DNA from: an uncultured Bacillota bacterium
GTDB lineage: Bacteria; Bacillota; Clostridia; Lachnospirales; CAG-274
Reading direction: 5' to 3'
NCBI GenBank assembly: GCA_958426775.1
Contig: CATZZP010000002.1
Coordinates: forward strand, 112,407-176,406
Length of the DNA: 64,000 nt
This document shows, one piece after another, positions 46,201 through 54,839 of this stretch (position 1 is the stretch's first letter; every line of letters begins with the position of its first letter). The position numbers and the translations under genes are program-made. Under the pieces are notes generated by a model that had not been told where the DNA came from, ran no database searches, and was given only the letters and a program-made list of their open reading frames with translations.

Positions 46201-46356
46201 TGCATCCTCGTAGGTGGTGCTTATTACTGCCATAGGCACCTCTGTGTTAGGCATATATGCAAGCTCAAGGGTGTTATAGGCTAAGATACCTACAAATAAT
46301 ATAATTAAAACACCCATTATAGTGGTTACAGGTCTGTTAATACAGGTTTTTATCAT
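43255..46356 (-). CDS. RND-superfamily efflux transporter (AcrB-like)
   Basis: A 1033-residue proton-driven exporter. N-terminal helix (IMGVLIILFVGILAYNTL), porter domain (TYEDAGPEEVEELITKIIEE), the central RND motif AFVILFIFLRDFRTAFIICVSIPTS, the proton-relay Asp in MGGLVIGIGMLVDNSTVVLDN, and the second half (MTLGGLFGLFITGQSITATA-like, VGMVVNNAIVLIDF). Twelve membrane helices are expected. The upstream adaptor ends 2 bases before this start and the TolC-like gene follows. Substrate is unknown. Confidence 0.92.
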   Translation of the reverse strand: MIKTCINRPVTTIMGVLIILFVGILAYNTLELAYMPNTEVPMAVISTTYEDAGPEEVEELITKIIEETAATLTGVDTISSISSTGSSMVMVEFVDGTDIDIASQDLKDKLDMIEFRLPDDADEPTVIKMDMNQESVVVGVTSSKYDIDELYNFCDENITQSFERIKNISSVSIMGGSDEIVEINVDRDKLENYGITISAISQALSSENANTPAGTVYQGNTELQLRAVGEFESVNDIKDLVISTSGGNVVHLSDIAEVKMTTEEKDSLFIINGTPGIRYTLDKQSDANIVTISDDIQATIAQLEEENPDLDFVLLTNTADYIKTSISNVVSTAFQAALIAFVILFIFLRDFRTAFIICVSIPTSIMATFCMMYINGMTMNTLAMGGLVIGIGMLVDNSTVVLDNITKCHEKGMSPKEAAYIGTKEVSLSISASTLTNLAVFVPILFVEGMVGQMLADFCYTICFALAASIFTALTVVPMAAALIIRRSDKKAQGEQKKTIFTPISDLTLRFLNGMDNGYQRLIKKALSHKTATILITVLCLVITITASSGLGMNLMPSSDESAASITIDMPEGLTYEKQEEKLYEVIDAMGEIPEAETIYANVGTSGMGNMGSAMSVNINLVDKEERERSTDDIVADLREKLSDIAGCEISVSSSSTAMGSMGGSSDLTLNIMGSETSTLKEISDDLVEIIKAMPGATNVESSLDDATVEGNIILNRAKAAQYGITTKSLASAVNTAVSGATASEYRVDGTEIDIVIQYPQDSVKYVKDLKNITIDTAQGTKIPITEVADINMGESAVSISREDQERYVSVSASFDGLDSSQIQANVEAELQNYVFPEGYSYEFGGAMEMMQDSFSQLIYALLVGILLIYMILASQFESFADPFVLMAAMPISLTGGLFGLFITGQSITATALMGLIMLVGMVVNNAIVLIDFTKQIMANKGVGVEEALLEAAPSRLRAILMTTLTTVISMIPMAVSTGSGMESQQPLAIVVIFGMSLSTLVTLVFVPVTYSLLHRFMNFVKGKLFKAADEIA

Positions 46357-46358
46357 TT

Positions 46359-47840
46359 TCAGCCCTCCTTAGCAGTTGTTACTTCGGAGGTTGCTTCAGT
46401 ATCAGAGGTATTGGATTTATTTGTTACATCATTTACGGCATCTCCGTCTGATAAATAGGTCTGTCCCTCAATAACAACTGTCATTCCTTCGGTTAAGCCA
46501 TTTGTTATTTCTATGCTGTCACCGTTGTCAATGCCTGTTTCCACAAGCTGTTTTTTAGCTATTCCGTTTTCAGTTACAAATACGTAGCTTTCGTTATCCT
46601 TTGTTATAACACAGTCACGAGGGATGACAACGGCATTTTCACTTTTATTTTTAGTAAAGTAAACCTGAGCGAACATACCGCTTTTAAGAGTGCCGTCCTC
46701 GTTTGGAATGTTTACCTTTACCTCATATGTACCGTCTTGATTTGCATCAGGTGATACGGAGGAGATTGTACCGTGAAAATTCTCTTGGGAAAGGGTAGGC
46801 ACGTTAATCCTTACAGAGTCCCCTGCCTTAATTGAGTTAATAAGCTGTTCGGATACATTTACCACAACATCAACAGAGTTTGTACCTATAATTACAAATG
46901 GGACTGTACCCTGAGAAAGGTTTGCTCCTGCTGTAACATTACATTGGGAAATCGTTCCGCTTATAGGTGCCGTAACAACTGCGTCCTTAAGGTTCTGTTT
47001 ACTGCTTTCAAGCTGAGCCTTACTGCTTTCAAGCTGTGCATTAGCCTGTTCAAGGCTGTCCTGAGCCTTTATAACATTCTCCTTTGAGGTCTGGTTTACA
47101 AGAATATCATAGGTGGTTTGTGCCTGTTCAAGGCTGTCCTTGGCTGACTGATACTCGGTGTTTGCCTGCTGTAGGGTAAGCTCTGCCTGAGTATATGTGT
47201 TTTTTGCCTGCTCGTAGGTATCCTTGTAGTTGTTCATTGCCTCCTCCGAAACACCGCCTGCCTCGTAAAGAGCCTTGTTTGTGTTATAGTCCTTTTCCGC
47301 CTGGGTTAAGTTAATCTGTGCGGTGTTAAGGGAAACCTTGGCATTTTCAATTTTTGTTTCGGCATTTTTAATAGAAGTTTCGGCACTTGTTATGGAGCTT
47401 TTGGCATTTTCAATCTGGGTTTGCATTGAAGAGCCGTTTGCCATTTTTAAGTTGTTCTCTGCTGTGGTTACACTTGCCTGAGCAGACTTTACATTTGCCT
47501 CGGAAACATTAACGCTTTTTTGTATACTTTCCGTATCCATTGTGAAAAGTACATCCCCTGCCTGTACCGTATCACCTACATCATAGTTTACGGTGGCAAC
47601 CTCGCCGCTTAAGGCACTGTGTACTTCAACCTCATCGCTTGGCTCTATACTGCCTGAATACATATATTCCTCAGATATGGAGCTAAGGGTTATAAGTTCT
47701 GTTTTGACAGCGGTTACGGCTTGTTCCTGAGCTGTAGGCATATTCTCTTGGGGAGGACCGCCCGCATTTTTTTCTCCGCATCCGCTAAGCAGCATTATAA
47801 GTGTTGTTGCTATAGCTGTTAATCTGGTATACTTTTTCAT
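46359..47840 (-). CDS. HlyD/RND membrane-fusion adaptor lipoprotein
   Basis: A 493-residue adaptor. Lipoprotein signal peptide with lipobox (IMLLSGCGEKN, Cys21). Then a lipoyl-type half (YDVGDTVQAGDVLFTMD), a very long alpha-helical hairpin (about residues 110-270, Gln/Ala-rich with repeated SLEQA units), the second lipoyl half (APISGTISQCNVTAGANLSQG), and a beta-barrel plus C-terminal domain (VSEQLINSIKAGDSVRINVP). First gene of the efflux operon; GGAGGTTTTAAA precedes the ATG. Confidence 0.92.
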   Translation of the reverse strand: MKKYTRLTAIATTLIMLLSGCGEKNAGGPPQENMPTAQEQAVTAVKTELITLSSISEEYMYSGSIEPSDEVEVHSALSGEVATVNYDVGDTVQAGDVLFTMDTESIQKSVNVSEANVKSAQASVTTAENNLKMANGSSMQTQIENAKSSITSAETSIKNAETKIENAKVSLNTAQINLTQAEKDYNTNKALYEAGGVSEEAMNNYKDTYEQAKNTYTQAELTLQQANTEYQSAKDSLEQAQTTYDILVNQTSKENVIKAQDSLEQANAQLESSKAQLESSKQNLKDAVVTAPISGTISQCNVTAGANLSQGTVPFVIIGTNSVDVVVNVSEQLINSIKAGDSVRINVPTLSQENFHGTISSVSPDANQDGTYEVKVNIPNEDGTLKSGMFAQVYFTKNKSENAVVIPRDCVITKDNESYVFVTENGIAKKQLVETGIDNGDSIEITNGLTEGMTVVIEGQTYLSDGDAVNDVTNKSNTSDTEATSEVTTAKEG

Positions 47841-47980
47841 TTTAAAACCTCCGATTATTTTTGTTGTTGTTATGCGGTAATTTTATAACATTTCTCTGTC
47901 GGAGTGTATTTAAGAATGTTTACGATTTCTTAAGTATAGTTAAGATTTGGGACAACAGGTCCGTTATCGTAAACTAATAA
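47841..47980 (-). promoter_or_regulatory. Upstream region of the efflux operon with CTTAA repeats
   Basis: On the minus strand CTTAA occurs three times in ~35 bases (around 47945-47911), and the first and second partly form TTAACTATACTTAAG. Such repeats are plausible binding sites for the OmpR-type regulator encoded downstream. A clear -35/-10 pair is not evident; TATAAA lies near 47880. Confidence 0.4.
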
Positions 47981-48005
47981 TGCCGACATATCTTAGTTGT
48001 CGGCA
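47981..48005 (-). terminator. Hairpin after the 94-residue gene
   Basis: Perfect 8-base arms TGCCGACA (47981-47988) and TGTCGGCA (47998-48005). The T-run on the minus side is weak. Confidence 0.5.
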
Positions 48006-48030
48006 CTTAAAAAATTAATAAATATAAAAT

Positions 48031-48315
48031 TCAGTTAGTCATATCTTCAAGCAAGTCATCAATAACATCGGCAAGATGCTCAGGCGTTACAATATTCTGC
48101 GATATTATACGAAATATTTTTTCGGCAATTATGTAATTGTCTGTTATCCCTTTTAGTATTTCAAGTCCCTTGCAGGGCAAAAGTCTTTCACAGCATATGT
48201 CGTAAACTGTGCTGTTTAATTTGATTGCCCTGCGACTGAAAAGACTGTATTTAATCTGCACAAGGCATCCGCTTACATTGGAATAAGCTTTGGTTTCTGT
48301 TAAAATTTCCTCCAT
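48031..48315 (-). CDS. Hypothetical 94-residue protein
   Basis: Unrecognised. It opens MEEILTETKAYSN and contains VQIKYSLFSRRAIKLNSTVYDI with two Cys-Cys and Cys-Lys motifs (CCERLLPCKGL). No signal peptide or membrane segment is seen. A real gene is supported by AAGGAGATAAAA before the ATG and TATAAT on the minus strand near 48344. It stands alone between the efflux operon and a DnaA-box cluster. Confidence 0.6.
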   Translation of the reverse strand: MEEILTETKAYSNVSGCLVQIKYSLFSRRAIKLNSTVYDICCERLLPCKGLEILKGITDNYIIAEKIFRIISQNIVTPEHLADVIDDLLEDMTN

Positions 48316-48412
48316 TGGTTTTATCTCCTTGAATATCTTTGGTTTTGTAACAATTATACTACTATTTATACAAAAATTCTATAAATATGGGGCGACAAAA
48401 AAGGTACATAAT

Positions 48413-48471
48413 TGTGGAAAAATTCATAAAAAGTGAATAATTAAACAGTTTTATCCACGCTTTGTGGATAA
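48413..48471. other. Second DnaA-box cluster
   Basis: Four box-like sequences in 59 bases: TTTTCCACA (complement, 48413-48421), TTATTCACT (complement, 48432-48440), TTATCCACG (48451-48459) and a perfect TTATCCACA (complement, 48463-48471). The last two form an inverted pair. It lies in the gap between the 94-residue gene and the EamA-like gene. Confidence 0.65.
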
Positions 48472-48540
48472 ATTCATTTTTTTGTTTAAAAACGTACTAA
48501 AAATATACATTTTTGTCAACATAAAAATGATATTCGGTAT

Positions 48541-48567
48541 AAAAATACCCTCTTTATCAACAGAGGG
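48541..48567 (-). terminator. Terminator of the EamA-like gene
   Basis: Arms CCCTCT (48548-48553) and AGAGGG (48562-48567); on the minus strand the stem is followed by TATTTTT. Confidence 0.75.
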
Positions 48568-48578
48568 CGAAAAAATTT

Positions 48579-48992
48579 TTATAATGCCATTATTAAAGTG
48601 CCTATAGTTATAAGAACAGTACCTGCAAGGGTTTTGGGTGTAAAGTCTTCGTTAAAAAATACAAAGGCAAGTATAAGAGTAAAAACTATACTAAGCTTGT
48701 CTACGGGTACAACCTTAGATACATCTCCCACCTGAAGTGCCTTGTAATAGCAAAGCCAGGAGGCACCTGTGGCAAGACCCGAAAGTATAAGAAAAACCCA
48801 GCTTTTTTTATCTATTGAGCCTATACCCGTGTATGTCCTTGTAATAAACACCATACCCCATGCCATTATAAGCACCACGACAGTACGTATAGCAGTGGCA
48901 AGGGTGGAATTTACCTGAGAAATACCTATTTTGGCAAGTATTGATGTAAGGGCGGCGAAAATTGCCGATAAAAGAGCAAATATAAACCACAT
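48579..48992 (-). CDS. EamA-family transporter, single-domain form
   Basis: A 137-residue membrane protein with about four to five hydrophobic segments, one EamA repeat: ILAKIGISQVNSTLATAIRTV, LSGLATGASWLCYYKALQVGD and LAGTVLITIGTLIMAL. Full-length DMT transporters have two repeats; single-repeat members act as dimers. Substrate is unknown. The gene is divergent from rluA-like with AAGGAGGAT before the start. Confidence 0.85.
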   Translation of the reverse strand: MWFIFALLSAIFAALTSILAKIGISQVNSTLATAIRTVVVLIMAWGMVFITRTYTGIGSIDKKSWVFLILSGLATGASWLCYYKALQVGDVSKVVPVDKLSIVFTLILAFVFFNEDFTPKTLAGTVLITIGTLIMAL

Positions 48993-49111
48993 AAATTATC
49001 CTCCTTATATATTTTTATTTTTATAATACACCCTATTTAATTTTAAAGCAATAGTGTACACAAGGGTGAGAATGTGTTATATTAAAATTAAGAAAAACAA
49101 AGGAGTAAATT

Positions 49112-50014
49112 ATGCGACTTTTAAAAATTGACAGCTCAACCGGGGAGCAAAGACTTGATAAATACCTTATGCGATATATGAATAAAGCACCAAAGTCCTT
49201 TATATATAAAATGCTTCGTAAGAAAAACATTAAGCTTAACGGAGCTAAGGCAGAGGGGAATGAAATCCTGAAGGAGGGTGACGAAATTGCCCTCTATCTT
49301 TCCGAAGAAACAATAGAGGGCTTTTTTGAGAGTGTTAAATTAAAGGAATATAAGGATATTCCTCCTGTAATATATGAGGATGAAAATATTATTATTGTAA
49401 ATAAGCCTGTGGGACTTTTATCCCAAGGGGAAAAGGCAGGGGATAAAAACTTAAATGATATTTTGCTTTATTACCTTGCCGAGAAAGAGGAATATAAGCC
49501 TGATGCCATAGGGGAGTTTAAGCCGGGCATAGTGAGCCGACTTGACCGTAATACAAGCGGTATTACTCTTATGGGCAAAAATCTTGCCGCACAGCAACAG
49601 CTAAGCCTTGCCTTTAAGGAGCATACCGTGGATAAATATTACCTTGCTGTTGTTGAGGGCGAGGTAAAGGGCAGTGGTAGGATTGACACCCTGCAGGAAA
49701 AGGTTAAGGGCAATAGGGTTGTTATCGGTAAGGGTGAGAGAGCTGTTACTCTTTATGAGGGAGTTAAGTACAAGGACGGCTGCTCCCTTGTTAAGGTAAA
49801 GCTTGTTACGGGACGTACTCACCAGATACGTGCCGCCCTTGCTTCTGTAGGTCACCCTCTTGTGGGAGATAAAAAGTACGGGGGTAAGCCTGCCTTAGGC
49901 TTTAAGCATCAGGCACTTCATGCCTACAGCCTGACCTTTCATTTTAAAGAGGGCTTGCTTTCCTACCTTGACGGAAAAACCTTTAAGGCGGAAAACCCAA
50001 AGCTTAAGCTTTAA
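49112..50014 (+). CDS. RluA-family pseudouridine synthase
   Basis: A 300-residue enzyme that isomerises uridine in rRNA or tRNA. N-terminal S4-like domain (about 12-80: RLDKYLMRYMNKAPKSFIYKML), then the catalytic domain with the motif GIVSRLDRNTSGITLMGK (catalytic Asp about residue 144) and TGRTHQIRAALASVGHPLVGDKKYG. It ends 4 bases inside the convergent lonB-like gene. Confidence 0.93.
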   Translation: MRLLKIDSSTGEQRLDKYLMRYMNKAPKSFIYKMLRKKNIKLNGAKAEGNEILKEGDEIALYLSEETIEGFFESVKLKEYKDIPPVIYEDENIIIVNKPVGLLSQGEKAGDKNLNDILLYYLAEKEEYKPDAIGEFKPGIVSRLDRNTSGITLMGKNLAAQQQLSLAFKEHTVDKYYLAVVEGEVKGSGRIDTLQEKVKGNRVVIGKGERAVTLYEGVKYKDGCSLVKVKLVTGRTHQIRAALASVGHPLVGDKKYGGKPALGFKHQALHAYSLTFHFKEGLLSYLDGKTFKAENPKLKL

Positions 50015-51615
50015 ATATTTACCACCCTTTCCAGCTCCTCTGTAAGGGCAATAATTTCCTCTGCTCTTGATATTGGCTGAGCAACAGAGCAAAGGGTATC
50101 GTCCTTATTGCCCATAGGAATGTACGCCTTATAAGCTCCTGCCCTTTGGGCGGCATTAACCTTTTGTGCTACACCGCCTACGGGGAGAATATCACCTCTT
50201 AACCCGACTTCGCCTGTGAGAGCAATATCGCCTCTTACAGGTATTTTATATACTGCGGAATATACGGCAAGAAGCATTGCCGCACCTGCCGAAGGTCCGT
50301 CTGTCATATGGCTTTGAGGAAAGTTAATGCTTATGTTGTAATTTTCACGCTTAAAGTCTGTAAGCTGTTCAAGGACTTCAAGTACATTCTCTGCCGACTC
50401 CATTGCACTGCCTCTTTTTTGGAGAGTGGACACCTTGCCCTTTACCTCTTCTGAGGTTGCAATGCCTCTTACACTTAAGCTGCCGTTGCCTTTTTGTGCG
50501 GTTGCTTCAATTCTTAGTATATGTCCCTTATTTCCGCAAACAGCAAGTCCGTTTACAATACCTATTCTTGTTTTGGGGCTGAGAGTGAGGGACTGTCTTT
50601 TTTCATAGCCACCCTCACTTATAAGGGCTTTTACATCCTTTTCGGTTATATAGCTTCTGTTTTCTGCCCTTACTGCCGACCACAGCTCCTGTACTGCATT
50701 AACGCTGTCACGTCCGTTAGTGCAATAGCTGCCTATTAAATCGGGTACTGTTTCGTCAAATTCGGCTCCCAGTCTTTCACAGCTCTGTCTTGCAATAAGC
50801 TCAGCCTCCTCCTGTCCTAAGCTGTCAAAAAATATTTCCTTACAACGGCTTCTTAAAGCAGGAGGCAACTCCTCGGGGCTTCTTGTGGTTGCTCCTATAA
50901 GGCGAAAATCGGCAGGCATACCTCTTTTAAAAATATCGTGGATATATTTAGGTATATTTTTATCTGTTTCAGAGTAATATGAGCTGTAAAACCTTACCTT
51001 ACCCTCTTCAAGAACCTTTAAAAGCCTGTTCATATGGTAGGGGTTAAGCTCGCCTATTTCATCAAGAAAAAGCACTCCTCCGTGTGCCTTTGTAACCGCA
51101 CCCTCTCTGGGTCTGGGAATACCCATATTGCCGTATGCTCCCGCACCCTGATAGATAGGGTCGTGTACAGAACCTAAAAGCGGGTCTGCAATAGCTCTTT
51201 CGTCAAACTGCATAATGGTTGCGTCCGCCTCTATAAAGGGAGCGTCTGCCTTAAAGGGAGTGTCGGGGGACTTTTTTGCCAGCTCCATGGCTATTCTTGC
51301 GGCGGCGGTTTTGCCTACTCCCGGAGGACCGTAAATTATAATGTGTTGGGGGTTAGGTCCGCAAAGGGCGTTTGTCAGAGCCTTCATTCCCTTTTCCTGT
51401 CCTATAATATCCTTTGGTGAGGCGGGTCTTAAAAGCTCCGTTAAAGGCTTGGTAAGACTTATCTCCCTCAGCCTTTTTAAATGTATTGCCTCGCTGTTAA
51501 AGCTGTCTTTGTCGTTTTTGGGGCTTTTGTGTCTGTCCTTGATTGCGTAAAAAAAGTATAAGGTCATAATTAAGGTTGCAATCAGCTGTATAGCTGTAAG
51601 TAAAATATATATCAT
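50011..51615 (-). CDS. lonB: LonB-like ATP-dependent protease
   Basis: A 534-residue membrane-anchored Lon-family protease. One N-terminal membrane helix (ILLTAIQLIATLIMTLYFFYAI), then AAA+ with Walker A GPPGVGKTAAA and Walker B VLFLDEIGEL, sensor GATTRSPEELPPALRSR, and the protease domain with the Ser-Lys dyad: MTDGPSAGAAM (Ser) and QKVNAAQRAG (Lys). The length and N-terminal anchor match LonB of sporulating Firmicutes, which acts in the forespore; a sporulation role here is inferred. AAGGAGGGATAAA precedes the ATG. Confidence 0.88.
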   Translation of the reverse strand: MIYILLTAIQLIATLIMTLYFFYAIKDRHKSPKNDKDSFNSEAIHLKRLREISLTKPLTELLRPASPKDIIGQEKGMKALTNALCGPNPQHIIIYGPPGVGKTAAARIAMELAKKSPDTPFKADAPFIEADATIMQFDERAIADPLLGSVHDPIYQGAGAYGNMGIPRPREGAVTKAHGGVLFLDEIGELNPYHMNRLLKVLEEGKVRFYSSYYSETDKNIPKYIHDIFKRGMPADFRLIGATTRSPEELPPALRSRCKEIFFDSLGQEEAELIARQSCERLGAEFDETVPDLIGSYCTNGRDSVNAVQELWSAVRAENRSYITEKDVKALISEGGYEKRQSLTLSPKTRIGIVNGLAVCGNKGHILRIEATAQKGNGSLSVRGIATSEEVKGKVSTLQKRGSAMESAENVLEVLEQLTDFKRENYNISINFPQSHMTDGPSAGAAMLLAVYSAVYKIPVRGDIALTGEVGLRGDILPVGGVAQKVNAAQRAGAYKAYIPMGNKDDTLCSVAQPISRAEEIIALTEELERVVNI

Positions 51616-51768
51616 TTTATCCCTCCTTGTGTTGATATTTTTGACAAAAAGGGGTCAGCTTATACCTGCAATACAGATTAGTTATGGATTTTTCAACATA
51701 AATCATGTGAATGTTAAATAAAAAATCTTAAAAAAACTTAAAAATCCTTGTTTATTTAATATCAATGC

Positions 51769-51797
51769 TTGTAATTGCGGGGTAATTATTGTATTAT
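51769..51797 (+). promoter_or_regulatory. Promoter of the rnf operon
   Basis: TTGTAA (51769-51774), 17-base spacer, TATTAT (51792-51797). The ~110-base leader has AGGGCA and TGCCCT arms (near 51812 and 51884) that could close one large AT-rich loop. Confidence 0.55.
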
Positions 51798-51913
51798 ATA
51801 AGGTAAGAAAGAGGGCATATAGTACAAAAAAAAGTAAATTTATAAAACTACTTAGTGTAAATTATACAATTTTTGTTATTTTTTGCCCTAAAAATAAAAA
51901 AAGGAGGCATATT

Positions 51914-53242
51914 ATGAATCTTCACAGCTTCAAGCGAGGTATACATCCGCCTGATAACAAGACTTACTCCAACAGAAAGCCTATTCAGGTAATTATGCCG
52001 CCTGAGGGAGCAGAGCTTGTATTCCCCCTCAGCCAGCATATAGGTGCACCTGCCACAGCCTTGGTTGCTAAGGGCGACAGAGTGTTGCTTGGTCAGAAGA
52101 TTGCAGAGGCAGGCGGCTTTGTAAGCTCACCGATTTACGCATCGGTATCGGGTACGGTAAAGGCTGTTGAGCCTCGTCTTACAATCGGCGGAACAAAGAT
52201 AAACTCCATTGTAATCGAAAACGACGGCAAGTATGAAGAAATTGAGGGACTTGGCAAGGATACGGATTACAAGAGCTTTTCTAAAGAGAAGATTATTGAA
52301 AAGGTAAAAAATGCGGGTATTGTAGGTTTAGGCGGTGCAGGCTTTCCCACTCATGTTAAGCTTAATCCACCCCCTGAAAACAAAATTGATTCAATTATTA
52401 TTAACGGGGCAGAGTGTGAGCCTTATTTAACAACAGACCACAGACTGCTGCTTGAAAAGACCTCACGTATAATCACAGGTCTTGAAATTATTATGAGTCT
52501 TCATCCGGGCTCAAAGGGATATATTGCTATTGAGGAGAATAAGCCTGACGCTATTGAGGCAGTTAAAAAGGCGGCTGAGGGTAACAGCAATATTGAGGTT
52601 GTTGTACTTAAGTGTAAGTATCCTCAGGGTTCTGAAAAGCATCTTATTTATGCGGTTACTAAAAGAGAGGTGCCTTCAGGTGCCTTACCTGCGGCTGTAG
52701 GCTGTATAGTTGACAATGTGAATACAGTCCTTGCAATAGAGAGAGCTGTTGCTAAGGATAGACCTCTTATGCACTGTGTTGTTACCGTATCGGGTGATGC
52801 GGCGGGAAACCCGGGCAACTATCAGGTAAGACTGGGTACAAACTTAAGCTGGCTTCTTGAAGTTGTCGTAGGCTTTAGTGAAGAGCCGGGCAAGATTATT
52901 GCAGGCGGACCTATGATGGGTACGGCTCTTTTTGATACTAATGTGCCTTGTCAAAAAACAACCTCAGGTGTACTTATATTCAGTAAAAAGGCAGCGGAGA
53001 TACCTTCTGCAACTGCTTGTATACGCTGCGGCAAATGCATTGACGCCTGTCCTATGGGGCTTCAGCCTCCTGAAATCGTCCATGACCTTAACAGTAAGGA
53101 CTATGCAGCCTTTATTAAGCACAATGGTATCGACTGTATTGAATGTGGTTCCTGCTCGTATGTCTGTCCTGCAAAGAGGCATATAGCCCAGACCCTCAGG
53201 GTAGGCAAGAGAGAGGCAATTGCCTTTAGCAGAAACAAGTAA
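51914..53242 (+). CDS. rnfC: Rnf complex subunit C (NADH/electron-entry subunit)
   Basis: A 442-residue peripheral subunit. N-domain with GxxPPxxK-type start (FKRGIHPPDNK), the NADH/FMN-binding region VGLGGAGFPTHVKLN, and two 4Fe-4S motifs near the C-end: CIRCGKCIDACPMGLQP and CIECGSCSYVCPAKRH. It is first in the operon order C-D-G-E-A-B. The complex couples reduced ferredoxin to NAD+ reduction and pumps ions across the membrane. Confidence 0.95.
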   Translation: MNLHSFKRGIHPPDNKTYSNRKPIQVIMPPEGAELVFPLSQHIGAPATALVAKGDRVLLGQKIAEAGGFVSSPIYASVSGTVKAVEPRLTIGGTKINSIVIENDGKYEEIEGLGKDTDYKSFSKEKIIEKVKNAGIVGLGGAGFPTHVKLNPPPENKIDSIIINGAECEPYLTTDHRLLLEKTSRIITGLEIIMSLHPGSKGYIAIEENKPDAIEAVKKAAEGNSNIEVVVLKCKYPQGSEKHLIYAVTKREVPSGALPAAVGCIVDNVNTVLAIERAVAKDRPLMHCVVTVSGDAAGNPGNYQVRLGTNLSWLLEVVVGFSEEPGKIIAGGPMMGTALFDTNVPCQKTTSGVLIFSKKAAEIPSATACIRCGKCIDACPMGLQPPEIVHDLNSKDYAAFIKHNGIDCIECGSCSYVCPAKRHIAQTLRVGKREAIAFSRNK

Positions 53243-53254
53243 GGAGGTTTATCA

Positions 53255-54277
53255 ATGGACAACAATAATATACAAAATCTTACGGTGTCCGCTACACCTC
53301 ATATACGCTCAAGCGTAACAACACAGTCTATTATGCGTGATGTTATAATTGCCCTTTTACCTGCGGCAATTATGGGTGTGGTACTTTTTGGTTTACAAGC
53401 GGCACTGGTAATAGTAATATCCGTTGCCTCCTGTGTGTTTTTTGAGGCAATTTATCAAAGGCTTGCTAAAAAGCCCTCTACTATAGGGGATTTATCAGCG
53501 GCTGTTACGGGACTTCTGCTTGCTATGAACTTACCTGCAAGCTGTCCTTTCTGGGTGCCTATAGTTGGCTCATTTGTTGCAATTATTATAGCAAAACAGC
53601 TTTTCGGCGGTATAGGCTTTAACTTTATTAACCCTGCTCTTGCAGGTCGTGCCTTCCTTATGGCATCTTATCCTAACGAAATGATGACTTATCCTGAAAC
53701 CACCTTTGGTGTAAAGGGTATTGTTACAAATATTGATGCAATTTCAGCGGCTACACCCCTACAGCAGATTAAGGGTGCCACAGAGGCACTTGTGCCTACC
53801 TCACAGGACTATATTAATGCTCTTGTAGGTAACATAGGCGGCTGTCTTGGTGAAACCTGTGCAATTGCTTTAATCTTAGGCGGTATTTATCTGCTTGCAA
53901 GAAAGATTATTTCATGGCACATTCCTGTTTGCTACATAGGTACTGTATTTGTGCTTACCGTGCTTTTTGATGCAATAGGCGGTGAGGCTTCCTTCAGAGT
54001 GGCAACATATGAATTGCTTGCGGGCGGTCTTATGCTTGGTGCTTTCTTTATGGCAACCGACTATACTACCTCACCTATGACAGATAAGGGCAAAATGATT
54101 TACGCAGTAGGCTGCGGTCTTTTAACTACAATTATTCGTCTTTACGGCGGTTACCCTGAGGGCGTATCCTACTCAATACTTATTATGAACCTTGTTGTGC
54201 CTCTTATTGACAGGTTCTGCAGACAGAAAAAGTTCGGTTATGTAAAGCCTGTTAAAAAGAAAGAGGAGGTGAAGTAA
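53255..54277 (+). CDS. rnfD: Rnf complex subunit D
   Basis: A 340-residue membrane subunit with about 8-9 hydrophobic helices. It carries the covalent-FMN site DAISAATPLQQ, in which the Thr is the flavin attachment residue. GGAGG precedes the start, 12 bases after rnfC. Confidence 0.94.
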   Translation: MDNNNIQNLTVSATPHIRSSVTTQSIMRDVIIALLPAAIMGVVLFGLQAALVIVISVASCVFFEAIYQRLAKKPSTIGDLSAAVTGLLLAMNLPASCPFWVPIVGSFVAIIIAKQLFGGIGFNFINPALAGRAFLMASYPNEMMTYPETTFGVKGIVTNIDAISAATPLQQIKGATEALVPTSQDYINALVGNIGGCLGETCAIALILGGIYLLARKIISWHIPVCYIGTVFVLTVLFDAIGGEASFRVATYELLAGGLMLGAFFMATDYTTSPMTDKGKMIYAVGCGLLTTIIRLYGGYPEGVSYSILIMNLVVPLIDRFCRQKKFGYVKPVKKKEEVK

Positions 54278-54278
54278 A

Positions 54279-54839
54279 ATGCGTAATTTAGTTAAACCGG
54301 CAATTGTGCTTTTTATAATCTCCGCTGTTGCGGCAGGTCTTTTAGGCTTTGTAAGTGCTGTTACCGCTGACCCTATTGCTAAGGCGGAGGCAGATGCTAA
54401 GGCTGCAAATATGGCTATGGTTTTTGAGTGTGATGAGTGGAGCGAGGCTGTTTTAGTTGAGGACAGCATTATTACCGACTACTCTGAGGGTATTGTAGGC
54501 GGCGAGGTAGCCGGCTACGCATTTTCGGTAACTACAAAGGGCTACGGCTCAGGTCTTAAGATTATGGTTGGTATAGATACGGAGGGTGTAATTACAGGCA
54601 TTTCTATTGTAGACTGCTCAAACGAAACTCCGGGTCTTGGTGCCAATGCGGCTAAGCCTGAGTTTTACGGACAGTATGCGGGTAAGAGCGGCGAGCTTAC
54701 CGTTGTAAAAACAGGTAATGCAGGAGAAAGTGAAATTAACGCTATTACAGGTGCTACCATTACATCAAAGGCTGTTACCGATGCTGTAAACACAGTATCA
54801 GCCTACTTTAACGAAAATTTGAAGGGAGGGGCTAACTGA
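54279..54839 (+). CDS. rnfG: Rnf complex subunit G
   Basis: A 186-residue subunit with an N-terminal anchor helix (ALLFIISAVAAGLLGFVSAV-like) and an extracytoplasmic FMN domain. The flavin-attachment motif AITGATITSKAV is present (Thr). Its stop overlaps the rnfE start (TGATG at 54837-54841), so coupling is tight. Confidence 0.94.
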   Translation: MRNLVKPAIVLFIISAVAAGLLGFVSAVTADPIAKAEADAKAANMAMVFECDEWSEAVLVEDSIITDYSEGIVGGEVAGYAFSVTTKGYGSGLKIMVGIDTEGVITGISIVDCSNETPGLGANAAKPEFYGQYAGKSGELTVVKTGNAGESEINAITGATITSKAVTDAVNTVSAYFNENLKGGAN

